From Actinomycetota bacterium (GTDB lineage Bacteria > Actinomycetota > Actinomycetes > Nanopelagicales > Nanopelagicaceae): a stretch of DNA of 11,174 nucleotides. The DNA is taken from contig JAPLBI010000011.1 of assembly GCA_026392815.1 (NCBI GenBank), positions 4,099 to 15,272 on the forward strand, written 5' to 3'. The notes below the pieces were generated by a model, which did not search any database, was not told the DNA's origin, and worked only from the letters and a program-made list of their open reading frames with translations. Both the position numbers and the translations under genes were made by a program. Positions 1 through 6,608 of this stretch are shown piece by piece (the first letter of the stretch is position 1; every line of letters starts with the position of its first letter).

Positions 1-594
1 AAAACCAGAATCAGTTAGGTAAAAACCTGGAAAGGCCGTTGTCTTATATCCAACTACGCCAATCGCAAGAGTTTCTAAACGCTCTAAGGTTGCTGCCACA
101 TCGAGAATTGATTTAACGCCAGCGCATACAACGGTGATATCTAATTGGGAAAGCGCCGTAAGGTCGGCAGATTCATCGAAAGTTTCATTGGCATCGCGGT
201 GAACTCCACCTAATCCACCAGTTGCAAATACGCGGATTCCCGCAAGTGCCGCTAAATGTGCTGTTGCAGCCACCGTTGTTGCTGCGCTCTTCTTGCTCGC
301 CGAGATAATGGCCAGATCGCGACTAGATGCCTTAGCGATGTCATCGCGATTAGCAATTGCCTTTAATTGGTCATCGGTTAAGCCAATATGAACAACTCCA
401 TCAATTACCGCAATCGTTGCTGGAACTGCGCCGTGATCGCGGACGATATCTTCAACTTCACGGGCAACTTCTAAATTCTGTGGGCGTGGAAGTCCGTGGC
501 TGATGATCGTTGATTCAAGTGCAACTAAAGGTTTTCCTTCAGCCAGTGCTGCAGCAACTTCTGGCGATGGAGTAAAAGGCATACGGTGGCTCAT
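1..594 (-). CDS. psuG: Pseudouridine-5'-phosphate glycosidase, N-terminal 198 residues (cut by window edge)
   Basis: The enzyme splits pseudouridine 5'-phosphate into uracil and ribose 5-phosphate (reversibly), in cytosolic pseudouridine catabolism. The reverse strand reads as one open frame from ATG at 594 to the left edge. It carries the family signatures [10 protein letters not shown] (residues 25-34) followed by PRPQN, IGLT (70-73), AKASSRDL (87-94), [10 protein letters not shown] (124-133), FDESADL (139-145) and [10 protein letters not shown] near the edge. By alignment from memory to the E. coli enzyme, E27 and K88 match catalytic Glu31 and Lys93, and D144 is the likely metal ligand. 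The family is about 300 residues, so about one third lies outside the window. A second Met at residue 5 is an alternative start, but the first ATG fits a leaderless promoter. The partner kinase psuK is not visible. The gene is divergent from the phosphodiesterase gene, with a gap of 32 bp. Confidence 0.93.
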   Translation of the reverse strand, partial: MSHRMPFTPSPEVAAALAEGKPLVALESTIISHGLPRPQNLEVAREVEDIVRDHGAVPATIAVIDGVVHIGLTDDQLKAIANRDDIAKASSRDLAIISASKKSAATTVAATAHLAALAGIRVFATGGLGGVHRDANETFDESADLTALSQLDITVVCAGVKSILDVAATLERLETLAIGVVGYKTTAFPGFYLTDSGF

Positions 595-607
595 AAGCCC
601 AACCTTA
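595..607 (-). promoter_or_regulatory. Putative leaderless promoter of psuG
   Basis: On the minus strand, TAAGGT (607 to 602) matches the TANNNT -10 pattern and sits exactly 7 bases before the ATG at 594. No Shine-Dalgarno sequence fits between them. Transcription starting at or next to the A of the ATG would give a leaderless mRNA, which is common in Actinobacteria. No convincing -35 box was seen. Confidence 0.5.
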
Positions 608-626
608 CCCGTGAGAAGATACCTCC

Positions 627-1730
627 GTGCATCTCTCGCAAATCACTCCTTCGCTCTTTGCCAGCCTAGGTTTAGCCGATGCCAGTGATCAAATAAATTG
701 TGGTGCTAGCCCCAACGGCCGCGAGCTTCTCTTTCTTGTAGATGGCTTAGGCGCAGATGCAGTTGAAAAGTTTTCTAGCTATATCCCAACACTTTCCTCT
801 CTAATTCGCCACGGCGCTGTGCGCACTTCTTTTCCTTCCACGACCGCGACAAGCCTGGCAACGCTAACTACAGGTGTTAATCCCGGAACCCACGGAATGT
901 TGGGTTACACCGTGCAAGTTCCACGCAGTGGTGGTCGCATTCTTAACTCACTTAAATGGGATGAACGCGTTGATCCGGCGATTTGGCAACCTGTCCCGAC
1001 TTTATTCGAGCGCGCAACGGCTGTAGATATCAGCGTTACCCATGTTGCGGCAAAGCGTTATGAAGATACTGGTTTTACTCGCGCAGTCTTTCGTGGTGCA
1101 AATTACCGCGGCGCCAATATCCACGAAGATTTAGTTACCGAAACTGTTGAGGCGTTAAAGAAGACGCCAGCATTTGTTTATCTCTATGTAAATGAACTAG
1201 ATGTTGCTGGCCATAGCGATGGAGTAGGCTCAGAGAAATGGTTGGCTGCTCTTGTTGCCATCGATCAGCTAGTTGCGAACTTGCTAAAGAAACTGCCGCG
1301 CAAAACCAGAATTTGGTTAACCGCCGATCACGGCATGATCAATGTCGGAGAAAAGATTGTTATCGGCCAAGACAATGACTTAGCAACTGATATCGCAACC
1401 ATCGCCGGCGAACCTCGTGCACGACACCTTTACCTGGCAGATGGCGCTCCACTTAGCGCGCATAAAGAAGTGGCATCGCGTTGGGAAGAATATTTGGGGG
1501 AGAAGGCCACTATTTATCTTCGCTCTGATGCCATTGCAGCAGGGCTATTTGGTATTGAAGTCTCACTTGATGCATCAGATCGCATGGGAGATGTAATCGC
1601 AATCGCACATGGCGAAATGATCTTGATCGAGGCTGAACGTGAAAAACAAGAAGGCGCAATGGTCGGGCATCATGGGGGAGCAACAGATATTGAAAGTTTT
1701 GTACCGCTACTTACCCATGTAACAAGTTAG
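627..1730 (+). CDS. Alkaline phosphatase superfamily phosphodiesterase / nucleotide pyrophosphatase (type I phosphodiesterase fold)
   Basis: A probable metal-dependent phosphodiesterase or nucleotide pyrophosphatase of the COG1524/PF01663 type, 367 residues; the substrate is unknown. Metal-ligand motifs appear in the expected order: LVDGLG with D39, the nucleophile region SFPSTTATS (68-76, a Thr or Ser there being the nucleophile), NELDVAGH with D192 and H196, TADHGM with D234 and H235, and VGHHGG with H348/H349. I see no signal peptide, so it is probably cytosolic. The start is GTG at 627: an in-frame stop lies at 612-614, no other start fits before D39, and a GAGAAG Shine-Dalgarno-like stretch (613-618) is 8 bases upstream. 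Its stop overlaps the stop of convergent sepH by 4 bp. From memory, related phosphatases lie beside sepH in other Actinobacteria, so the pairing may be old. Confidence 0.85.
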   Translation: MHLSQITPSLFASLGLADASDQINCGASPNGRELLFLVDGLGADAVEKFSSYIPTLSSLIRHGAVRTSFPSTTATSLATLTTGVNPGTHGMLGYTVQVPRSGGRILNSLKWDERVDPAIWQPVPTLFERATAVDISVTHVAAKRYEDTGFTRAVFRGANYRGANIHEDLVTETVEALKKTPAFVYLYVNELDVAGHSDGVGSEKWLAALVAIDQLVANLLKKLPRKTRIWLTADHGMINVGEKIVIGQDNDLATDIATIAGEPRARHLYLADGAPLSAHKEVASRWEEYLGEKATIYLRSDAIAAGLFGIEVSLDASDRMGDVIAIAHGEMILIEAEREKQEGAMVGHHGGATDIESFVPLLTHVTS

Positions 1731-2635
1731 TTTTCGGGGGTTGGTTCCTCAGTAGTTTTACGGCCAAACATAATTTCATCCCATGAAGGAACTTTGGCGC
1801 GTGCAGTAATTCCATCTTGGCTATCGCCAGGTGCAGGGGTCTCGCGAATTGAAACCAATCGTGGTGTCTCGCGGCTAACTTCGGCTTCAAATTCTTCATC
1901 TGTTGGATCGTTATCTGGAAGATCATCAAGGATGGAAGAGATGCTGCGCACTGGTGCGCTATCGATACGAATTGGCTCGCGTGGTTCAGTGCGTTCTTCA
2001 ATACGTGAAGGATGTGATGGTTCGGCATAGACCAATCCAGGTTCGATGCGGCGCACAGGCGCTGCTTCACCGGTCATCCACGCCGCATTGTCATCGAGCG
2101 GAGTAATTGAACGGCGATGGGTATCAAATGAGAACTGTGCAGATCCCACGCCATCGCGATTTGGATAGTGGAGTTCGATTGTCCAACTGCCATCTTCTAA
2201 ACGCCAGGTGTTCCAATCGATCGCATCGATATCTACGCCGCGTGGTGCAAGTTTCGAAATTACAATGTCGAGAAATGTTGGCGCATCTTTAGCGGTCTCT
2301 TTACCGTCGCGACGTGGTGTTAAGCCATGTACTTGATCGATAATGAATAAACGCTCTTGCAGAATTGGGCCAGAGAAGCGTTCGACTTTATCTACCGAAA
2401 TATTTCCATCGCGCGCAATGACTTCCATAGTTTCGCCAGCGCGCAGTCGACGCTGAATATCTCTAACGCTCATCACTTCGTTCTCGTCGCCAACTGGGAC
2501 TGAAGTTAAACGTGGTTGGTTTACCGTGGCGCGCAAAGTGTCGCTGATTCGCAATGTGTGTTCATTTCCGTCGTTATCGGTGAGCGCTAGGTGCACCCCA
2601 TCTGGGGTCTTGCCGGTTAGGCGTAGCTCACTCAT
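1727..2635 (-). CDS. sepH: Cell division protein SepH (DUF3071)
   Basis: SepH is an actinobacterial protein that binds FtsZ and promotes Z-ring assembly in Streptomyces and Mycobacterium. The 302-residue product starts with the family opening SELRLTG and has the conserved N-terminal helix-turn-helix region (about 55-93), including SVRDIQRRLRAGE and VDKVERFSGPI. A variable, acidic, low-complexity linker follows (about 200-275). It ends with the conserved C-terminal motif AKVPSWDEIMFG (280-291), which is diagnostic of the family. Length is a little under the Streptomyces protein (about 340 residues), the difference falling in the linker. The ATG at 2635 is 7 bases after a TATTCT -10 box, so the mRNA may be leaderless. 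It is divergent from rplS and convergent with the phosphodiesterase gene, the two stop codons overlapping. Confidence 0.93.
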   Translation of the reverse strand: MSELRLTGKTPDGVHLALTDNDGNEHTLRISDTLRATVNQPRLTSVPVGDENEVMSVRDIQRRLRAGETMEVIARDGNISVDKVERFSGPILQERLFIIDQVHGLTPRRDGKETAKDAPTFLDIVISKLAPRGVDIDAIDWNTWRLEDGSWTIELHYPNRDGVGSAQFSFDTHRRSITPLDDNAAWMTGEAAPVRRIEPGLVYAEPSHPSRIEERTEPREPIRIDSAPVRSISSILDDLPDNDPTDEEFEAEVSRETPRLVSIRETPAPGDSQDGITARAKVPSWDEIMFGRKTTEEPTPEN

Positions 2636-2671
2636 GTGGGCGAGAATACCCGCAGCGGGTGAGAAAGTCGG
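2636..2671 (-). promoter_or_regulatory. Putative leaderless promoter of sepH
   Basis: On the minus strand, TATTCT (2648 to 2643) is a good -10 hexamer placed exactly 7 bases before the sepH ATG. A weak -35 candidate, CCGACT (2671 to 2666), lies 17 bp upstream. No Shine-Dalgarno sequence is present. The spacer contains a perfect 13-bp palindrome, listed separately. Confidence 0.55.
2648..2660. promoter_or_regulatory. 13-bp perfect palindrome in the sepH promoter (candidate operator)
   Basis: ACCCGC-A-GCGGGT is an exact inverted repeat with 6-bp arms and one central base. It abuts and shares one base with the sepH -10 box, so a dimeric repressor bound there would block the promoter. It lies about 50 bp upstream of the rplS promoter candidate. 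The regulator is unknown, and a chance palindrome is possible. Confidence 0.35.
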
Positions 2672-2709
2672 GCAGGGTGAGCCTTGGCCAAGCGGGGGGA
2701 AGTAGCCGA

Positions 2710-2740
2710 TTTACGCTCGGCGCCCCTTCTGTGGCAAGAT
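2710..2740 (+). promoter_or_regulatory. Candidate promoter of the rplS operon
   Basis: TTTACG (2710-2715) resembles a -35 box. CAAGAT (2735-2740), preceded by TGG (an extended -10 element), resembles TANNNT with one mismatch at the first base. The spacer is 19 bp, which is long. The predicted start near 2747 would leave about 57 bases of leader containing the hairpin at 2750-2770. TACGCT at 2712-2717 is a competing -10 candidate. Confidence 0.35.
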
Positions 2741-2749
2741 ACGCAGTCT

Positions 2750-2770
2750 GCGCGACACTTTTAGTTGCGC
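2750..2770 (+). promoter_or_regulatory. Hairpin in the rplS 5' leader
   Basis: GCGCGAC (2750-2756) pairs along its full length with GTTGCGC (2764-2770), with one G-U pair and a 7-base loop. It is followed 22 bases later by the Shine-Dalgarno sequence. It has no U tract, so it is not an intrinsic terminator. It could be a ribosomal-protein autoregulatory leader or a 5'-end stabiliser; I cannot match it to a known L19 leader family. Confidence 0.35.
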
Positions 2771-2792
2771 TTGTAAACGCTTAAAAATAGAT

Positions 2793-2797
2793 GAGGA
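2793..2797 (+). promoter_or_regulatory. Shine-Dalgarno sequence of rplS
   Basis: GAGGA lies 7 bases before the rplS ATG. It is the strongest ribosome-binding site in the window, consistent with high expression, and fixes the start at 2805. Confidence 0.75.
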
Positions 2798-2804
2798 CCT
2801 TACG

Positions 2805-3362
2805 ATGAATATTCTTGATGCCGTTGATGCGAAGTCACTTCGCCATGACGTCCCACAATTTCGCGCTGGCGATGAACTCAAGATCCACGTACGTGTTATC
2901 GAAGGTAGCAAGAGCCGTATCCAGGTCTTCCAAGGAATCGTTATCCGTCGCCAAGGTGATGGCGTTCGCGAAACTTTCACAATTCGTAAGGTCTCTTACG
3001 GCGTTGGAGTAGAACGTACCTTCCCAGTACACACACCAGTTATTGAAAAGATCGAACTCGTAAAGAAGGGCGATGTACGTCGCGCCAAGCTTTACTACCT
3101 ACGCGATCTTCGCGGTAAGGCTGCCAAGATTCGCGAAAAGCGCGATGGCATCGAAGGTTACGGCGATGGAATCCTTTCAACTCCTGAGAAGGAGATTGTT
3201 GCGGAAGCTCCGGTAGCTGAAGTTGTAGCAGAGGCACCAGTTGAAGTTGCGGCTGTAGTGTCCGAGCCAACTGCGACCGAAGTTGTGGCAGAGGTTCCAG
3301 CTGAAGAAGCGACCACAGAAGTTGTGTCTGAAGCTGCGGCTGAAGACAAGCCTGCTAACTAA
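2805..3362 (+). CDS. rplS: 50S ribosomal protein L19 with long acidic C-terminal tail
   Basis: L19 lies at the interface of the 50S and 30S subunits. Residues 1-113 form a complete L19 domain: N-terminal helix, then [20 protein letters not shown] (20-39), [11 protein letters not shown] (41-51), [21 protein letters not shown] (58-78) and [21 protein letters not shown] (92-112). The usual L19 is about 115 residues. This one is 185, because residues 114-185 form a low-complexity tail rich in Ala, Val and Glu with imperfect [12 protein letters not shown] repeats (for example [24 protein letters not shown]). The tail is strongly acidic, unlike the basic core, and is expected to be disordered. The frame stays open with normal codon use, so I see no frameshift. 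It is the first gene of the plus-strand cluster, 14 bp before lepB. Confidence 0.97.
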   Translation: MNILDAVDAKSLRHDVPQFRAGDELKIHVRVIEGSKSRIQVFQGIVIRRQGDGVRETFTIRKVSYGVGVERTFPVHTPVIEKIELVKKGDVRRAKLYYLRDLRGKAAKIREKRDGIEGYGDGILSTPEKEIVAEAPVAEVVAEAPVEVAAVVSEPTATEVVAEVPAEEATTEVVSEAAAEDKPAN

Positions 3363-3376
3363 GTAACTCTTCTCTA

Positions 3377-4030
3377 ATGCCACGCAAGGGCTCGCTATTA
3401 CGCGAGTTACCTATTCTTGTTGTTGTCGCGCTCGCAGTTTCGCTCGTCATCAAATCTTTTCTAGTTCAGTTCTTCTATATCCCTTCTGGGTCGATGGAGA
3501 ACACCCTTCAGATCAATGATCGCGTCGCAGTTAATAAAGTCCCTTTCATAAGCAAGTCAATTAATCGTGGAGATGTAGTTGTCTTTCGCGATCCAGATAA
3601 CTGGCTTCCCGAGCCATACAGCGCAGATGGAAATAAATACATAGCCAAGATTAAAGAAGGCTTTGTTGCCGTTGGCGTTCTACCAAATCCAGCAAAGCAA
3701 TATCTGGTTAAGCGAGTAATTGGCGTTGCCGGCGATAAAGTCGAATGCTGTGCCAAGAATAAGAAGTTAATGATCAACGGCGTTGAAATTGATGAGCCAT
3801 ATATCTTCGCGGGAAATACACCGAGTGATACTAAATTTAATGTCACCGTACCTGAAGGCAAAATCTGGGTTATGGGAGATCACCGTGGCGCCAGCGCTGA
3901 TTCACGTTTCCATCAAGACGATATAAATCAAGGAATGGTGCCAACTTCCAAGGTCACCGGGCGCGTTATCGGAATTATCTGGCCAATTAAGAATTTTGGA
4001 TTAGTTGGCTCTTACTCTTCGCTTAAGTAG
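3377..4030 (+). CDS. lepB: Signal peptidase I (type I leader peptidase)
   Basis: This membrane-anchored Ser/Lys protease removes signal peptides from exported preproteins on the outer face of the membrane. The 217-residue protein has one N-terminal transmembrane segment (about 11-33). It then carries the catalytic motif IPSGSMENTL with S39 as nucleophile, DRVAVNK (48-54), GDVVVFRDP (65-73), the general-base motif YLVKRVIGVAGDKV with K112, and MGDHRGASADSR (166-177). The Cys pair C124-C125 just after the Lys motif is typical of actinobacterial LepB. Only one ATG fits. No Shine-Dalgarno sequence precedes it, and TAACTC seven bases upstream only nearly matches TANNNT. Expression probably comes by read-through from rplS. 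It follows rplS by 14 bp and precedes rnhB by 13 bp. Confidence 0.96.
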   Translation: MPRKGSLLRELPILVVVALAVSLVIKSFLVQFFYIPSGSMENTLQINDRVAVNKVPFISKSINRGDVVVFRDPDNWLPEPYSADGNKYIAKIKEGFVAVGVLPNPAKQYLVKRVIGVAGDKVECCAKNKKLMINGVEIDEPYIFAGNTPSDTKFNVTVPEGKIWVMGDHRGASADSRFHQDDINQGMVPTSKVTGRVIGIIWPIKNFGLVGSYSSLK

Positions 4031-4043
4031 CTAGTTGCTTTAA

Positions 4044-4649
4044 ATGGTGAAGGTAATTGAATCACTGCTAATCGAAGCGGGTATCACGCCTCTTGCTGGA
4101 GTAGATGAAGCAGGACGCGGTGCATGCGCCGGACCCCTTGTAATTGCATCAGTTGTTTTAGCCGACCCCTTTGCGCCAGAGTTAGCAAAAGTTCGTGATT
4201 CTAAAGATGTATCTGAAGCAGAACGAGAAAAGTTATTTGATCTCGTAACATCTGCGGCGCTTTCGATTAGCGTGATAACTGTGCCAGCGGCCGAGGTTGA
4301 TTCTCGCGGCGTGCACGCAGCAAACCTTGATGGAATGCGACGTGCAGTGCAGGGTTTATCTATCACGCCTAACTATGTGCTTACAGATGGTTATGCCATT
4401 GAAGGTTTAGCGATTCCCAATGTGGCAGTTTGGAAAGGCGATCAAGTCGTAACATGCATTAGCGCTGCTTCAATTATCGCCAAAGTAACTCGTGATCGCA
4501 TAATGCGCGATTTAGATACTGAATTCCCAGGCTATGGCTTTGCCAAACATAAGGGCTATATCACCAAAGTCCACACCGAAGCGTTGCAAGAACATGGCCC
4601 GTGTATAGAACACCGCCGCTCTTTCGCAAATATCGCAGCGCTCCTTTAA
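4044..4649 (+). CDS. rnhB: Ribonuclease HII
   Basis: RNase HII cuts RNA in RNA/DNA hybrids and nicks DNA 5' to single misincorporated ribonucleotides, starting ribonucleotide excision repair. The 201-residue product has GVDEAGRGACAGPLV with D21 and E22, RDSKDVSEAERE (51-62), LTDGY with D115, KGDQ with D133, and the conserved AASIIAKVTRDRIM (141-154), followed by GYGFAKHKGYITKVH (163-177). The four acidic residues match the E. coli catalytic set Asp16, Glu17, Asp108 and Asp126, with the same 18-residue spacing between the last two. There is no Shine-Dalgarno sequence before the ATG. In many Actinobacteria a DUF2469 gene comes next; here a 64-bp gap leads directly to yraN. Confidence 0.96.
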   Translation: MVKVIESLLIEAGITPLAGVDEAGRGACAGPLVIASVVLADPFAPELAKVRDSKDVSEAEREKLFDLVTSAALSISVITVPAAEVDSRGVHAANLDGMRRAVQGLSITPNYVLTDGYAIEGLAIPNVAVWKGDQVVTCISAASIIAKVTRDRIMRDLDTEFPGYGFAKHKGYITKVHTEALQEHGPCIEHRRSFANIAALL

Positions 4650-4700
4650 TAATTACACACAAGCGCTTCTGACTTTGGATTAACTGTCTGGATCTATCTC

Positions 4701-4713
4701 TAACCTGCGCGCC
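4701..4713 (+). promoter_or_regulatory. Putative leaderless promoter of yraN-yifB-dprA
   Basis: TAACCT (4701-4706) matches TANNNT and is exactly 7 bases before the yraN ATG at 4714. No Shine-Dalgarno sequence is seen. TTGGAT (4675-4680) is a poor -35 candidate with a 20-bp spacer. It lies in the only sizeable gap (64 bp) between rplS and dprA, so it could drive the three coupled genes separately. Confidence 0.5.
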
Positions 4714-5091
4714 ATGGGCAAAGTAGGCGAGAAGAAGAACAATCAAAAGACTGGTGCATTTGGCGAACAAGTAACCGCTGACTACTTAGCTGCGCGTGGA
4801 GACGAGATTCTCGATCGCAATTGGCGAGTGCGCGAAGGCGAGATAGATCTGGTTTCGCTAAGCAGCGATGGCATATTTCACTTTATTGAAGTTAAGACTC
4901 GTTCCTCACTTGCCTTCGGCCACCCATTTGAGGCGATCAATCGCGATAAAGCCCATCGCATGCAACGTTTAGCACTCGCTTGGCTTGCCACCCACGGCTG
5001 TCTAGGTTGTGAATACGCGATCGATGTTGTGGCAGTTCTTATCGTTGTAGACGGAACGCATACCTTGGAATATCGAGGGGCGATCCTATGA
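4714..5091 (+). CDS. yraN: YraN/UPF0102 family endonuclease-like protein
   Basis: A small protein of the UPF0102 family, with a restriction-endonuclease-like fold. The biochemical role is not firmly established; the family is thought to act on DNA. The 125-residue product has the N-terminal GAFGEQVTADYLAARG helix (residues 14-29), RNWRVREGEIDLVSL with the conserved E-I-D acidic pair, and FIEVKTRSS, giving the D...ExK arrangement of this nuclease fold. Length is normal for the family. The stop overlaps the yifB start by 4 bp (ATGA), so the two are translationally coupled. The position before yifB and dprA matches the common actinobacterial order. Confidence 0.9.
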   Translation: MGKVGEKKNNQKTGAFGEQVTADYLAARGDEILDRNWRVREGEIDLVSLSSDGIFHFIEVKTRSSLAFGHPFEAINRDKAHRMQRLALAWLATHGCLGCEYAIDVVAVLIVVDGTHTLEYRGAIL

Positions 5092-6608
5092 GCCTTGGAC
5101 AAACAACAAGCGTTGCACTGCATGGCCTCGACGGTGCGATTGTCACTGTTGAAGTAGATATTGCTGATGGTCTACCGATGTATTCGCTACTTGGTTTACC
5201 GGATGCGGCGCTTAACGAATCTCGCGATCGAGTGCGTGCAGCGCTAATTAATTCAAATGAAGTCTGGCCCAACAAGAAAGTAACTGTCTCGCTATCACCT
5301 GCTTGGTTACCAAAGAGCGGTTCGGGTTTTGATCTATCTATTGCGCTAGCGATTTTGATCGCTCATGGTGCGCTGCCGCAAGAACCACTCGAAGACGTTG
5401 TTATCTTGGGCGAGCTGGCACTTGATGGCCGTATCCGTTCTGTGCGCGGAGTACTGCCAGCGCTAATTGCGGCATATAAATCAGGTATCAAGCGCGCACT
5501 TGTTTCGCCAGAGAACTACGGCGAAGCATCGCTCATGACGCAGATGCAGATCTTAACTTTCCCAAACCTGGCACAAGTTCTACGTTTCTTGCGAACCGGA
5601 GAAATTACATCTGCGCCGCAACTTGATCTAGAACTTTCAGTAGAAGAAGTTCAACCTGATTTCTCCGATGTTGCAGGTCAAACACGTGCTCGATTTGCAG
5701 CAGAGGTAGCAGCAAGTGGGGGACACCATTTGCTCTTGATCGGTCCACCAGGTGCGGGTAAGACGATGATCGCAGCGCGGCTGCCAACTATCTTGCCCGC
5801 ACTTGGTATTGATCAAGCACTTGAAGTAACAGCAGTTCATTCAATTGCGGGTTCTCTTGGAACTCGTTCGCCAATGTCTTTAGTTGCACCAATAGTTTCG
5901 CCTCACCACAGCGCATCACGCGTTGCCATGGTTGGCGGTGGATCGCATGCGATAAAGCCAGGTGCTTGTTCGCTGGCACACCACGGCGTTCTCTTCATCG
6001 ATGAAGCCCCCGAATGCGCAGTTGGAGTATTAGATTCACTGCGCCAGCCGTTGGAATCAGGCACGATCACGATTGCACGAAGCGTGGGCAGCATTACCTT
6101 TCCCGCACAATTTCTCTTAGTACTTGCCGCAAATCCTTGTCCTTGCGGAAAGTTCACCGGTAAAGGTCGGGCATGTATCTGTTCTTCGCTTGCGGTGCGG
6201 CGCTATCTCGGAAAGTTATCTGGACCTTTAATGGATCGCATTGATATGCGCGTACAAGTTGAACCAGTTAGCCGCACTGAAATGGCGCAGACCGAACTCG
6301 GAGAAAGCAGTGCGGTTATTCGCGATCGGGTGGTATCTGCGAGAACTACTGCAGAAGAGCGATTTGCGAACGAGAGTTGGAAGTTGAATTCGCAGATCCC
6401 ATCTCGGGCACTGCGCACGACATATAAACCTGAACGCGCTGCCATGAATTTTCTCCACGACCAATTAGAGAAAGAGCTGCTCACTGCGCGCGGATTACAC
6501 AAGATCATCCGCCTTTCTTGGACTCTGGCAGATCTTGCCGGCCACACAATTCCGAACCTTGCTGATGTGCAACGCGCTCACCAACTACGAGAGGGATCAG
6601 AGTTATGA
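5088..6608 (+). CDS. yifB: YifB/ComM family Mg-chelatase-like AAA+ ATPase
   Basis: A cytosolic AAA+ protein related to ComM, which is a hexameric helicase promoting branch migration during natural transformation; whether this actinobacterial member does the same is inferred. The 506 residues contain the ChlI-like N-terminal domain (about 1-125, with VEVDIADGLPMYSLLGLPD and SLSPAWLPKSGSGFDLSIAL), then the ATPase core. The core has Walker A GPPGAGKT (219-226), Walker B VLFIDE (301-306), the Cys-rich NPCPCG (349-354) with C363 and C365 as a possible metal site, and SGPLMDRIDM (378-387) with the arginine expected near the ATP site. The C-terminal Mg_chelatase_C region follows (about 410-500). Both ends overlap neighbours by 4 bp (yraN before, dprA after), so the three genes are coupled. 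Confidence 0.95.
   Translation: MSLGQTTSVALHGLDGAIVTVEVDIADGLPMYSLLGLPDAALNESRDRVRAALINSNEVWPNKKVTVSLSPAWLPKSGSGFDLSIALAILIAHGALPQEPLEDVVILGELALDGRIRSVRGVLPALIAAYKSGIKRALVSPENYGEASLMTQMQILTFPNLAQVLRFLRTGEITSAPQLDLELSVEEVQPDFSDVAGQTRARFAAEVAASGGHHLLLIGPPGAGKTMIAARLPTILPALGIDQALEVTAVHSIAGSLGTRSPMSLVAPIVSPHHSASRVAMVGGGSHAIKPGACSLAHHGVLFIDEAPECAVGVLDSLRQPLESGTITIARSVGSITFPAQFLLVLAANPCPCGKFTGKGRACICSSLAVRRYLGKLSGPLMDRIDMRVQVEPVSRTEMAQTELGESSAVIRDRVVSARTTAEERFANESWKLNSQIPSRALRTTYKPERAAMNFLHDQLEKELLTARGLHKIIRLSWTLADLAGHTIPNLADVQRAHQLREGSEL

Noticed and set aside
1711..2106. Open frames inside sepH on both strands (for example 1794-2030 plus, 1711-2070 minus)
   Set aside because: They overlap a clearly conserved gene, have biased composition typical of shadow frames, no family motif and no initiation signal.
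3040..3383. Minus-strand open frames opposite the rplS tail
   Set aside because: They arise from the repetitive Ala/Val/Glu codons of the L19 tail read backwards (Ser/Thr/Ala or Leu/Gln runs), with no homology signal.
4650..4700. Possible terminator after rnhB (region with AAGCGCTT)
   Set aside because: AAGCGCTT is a bare 8-bp palindrome with no loop or U tract, too short to form a terminator hairpin.
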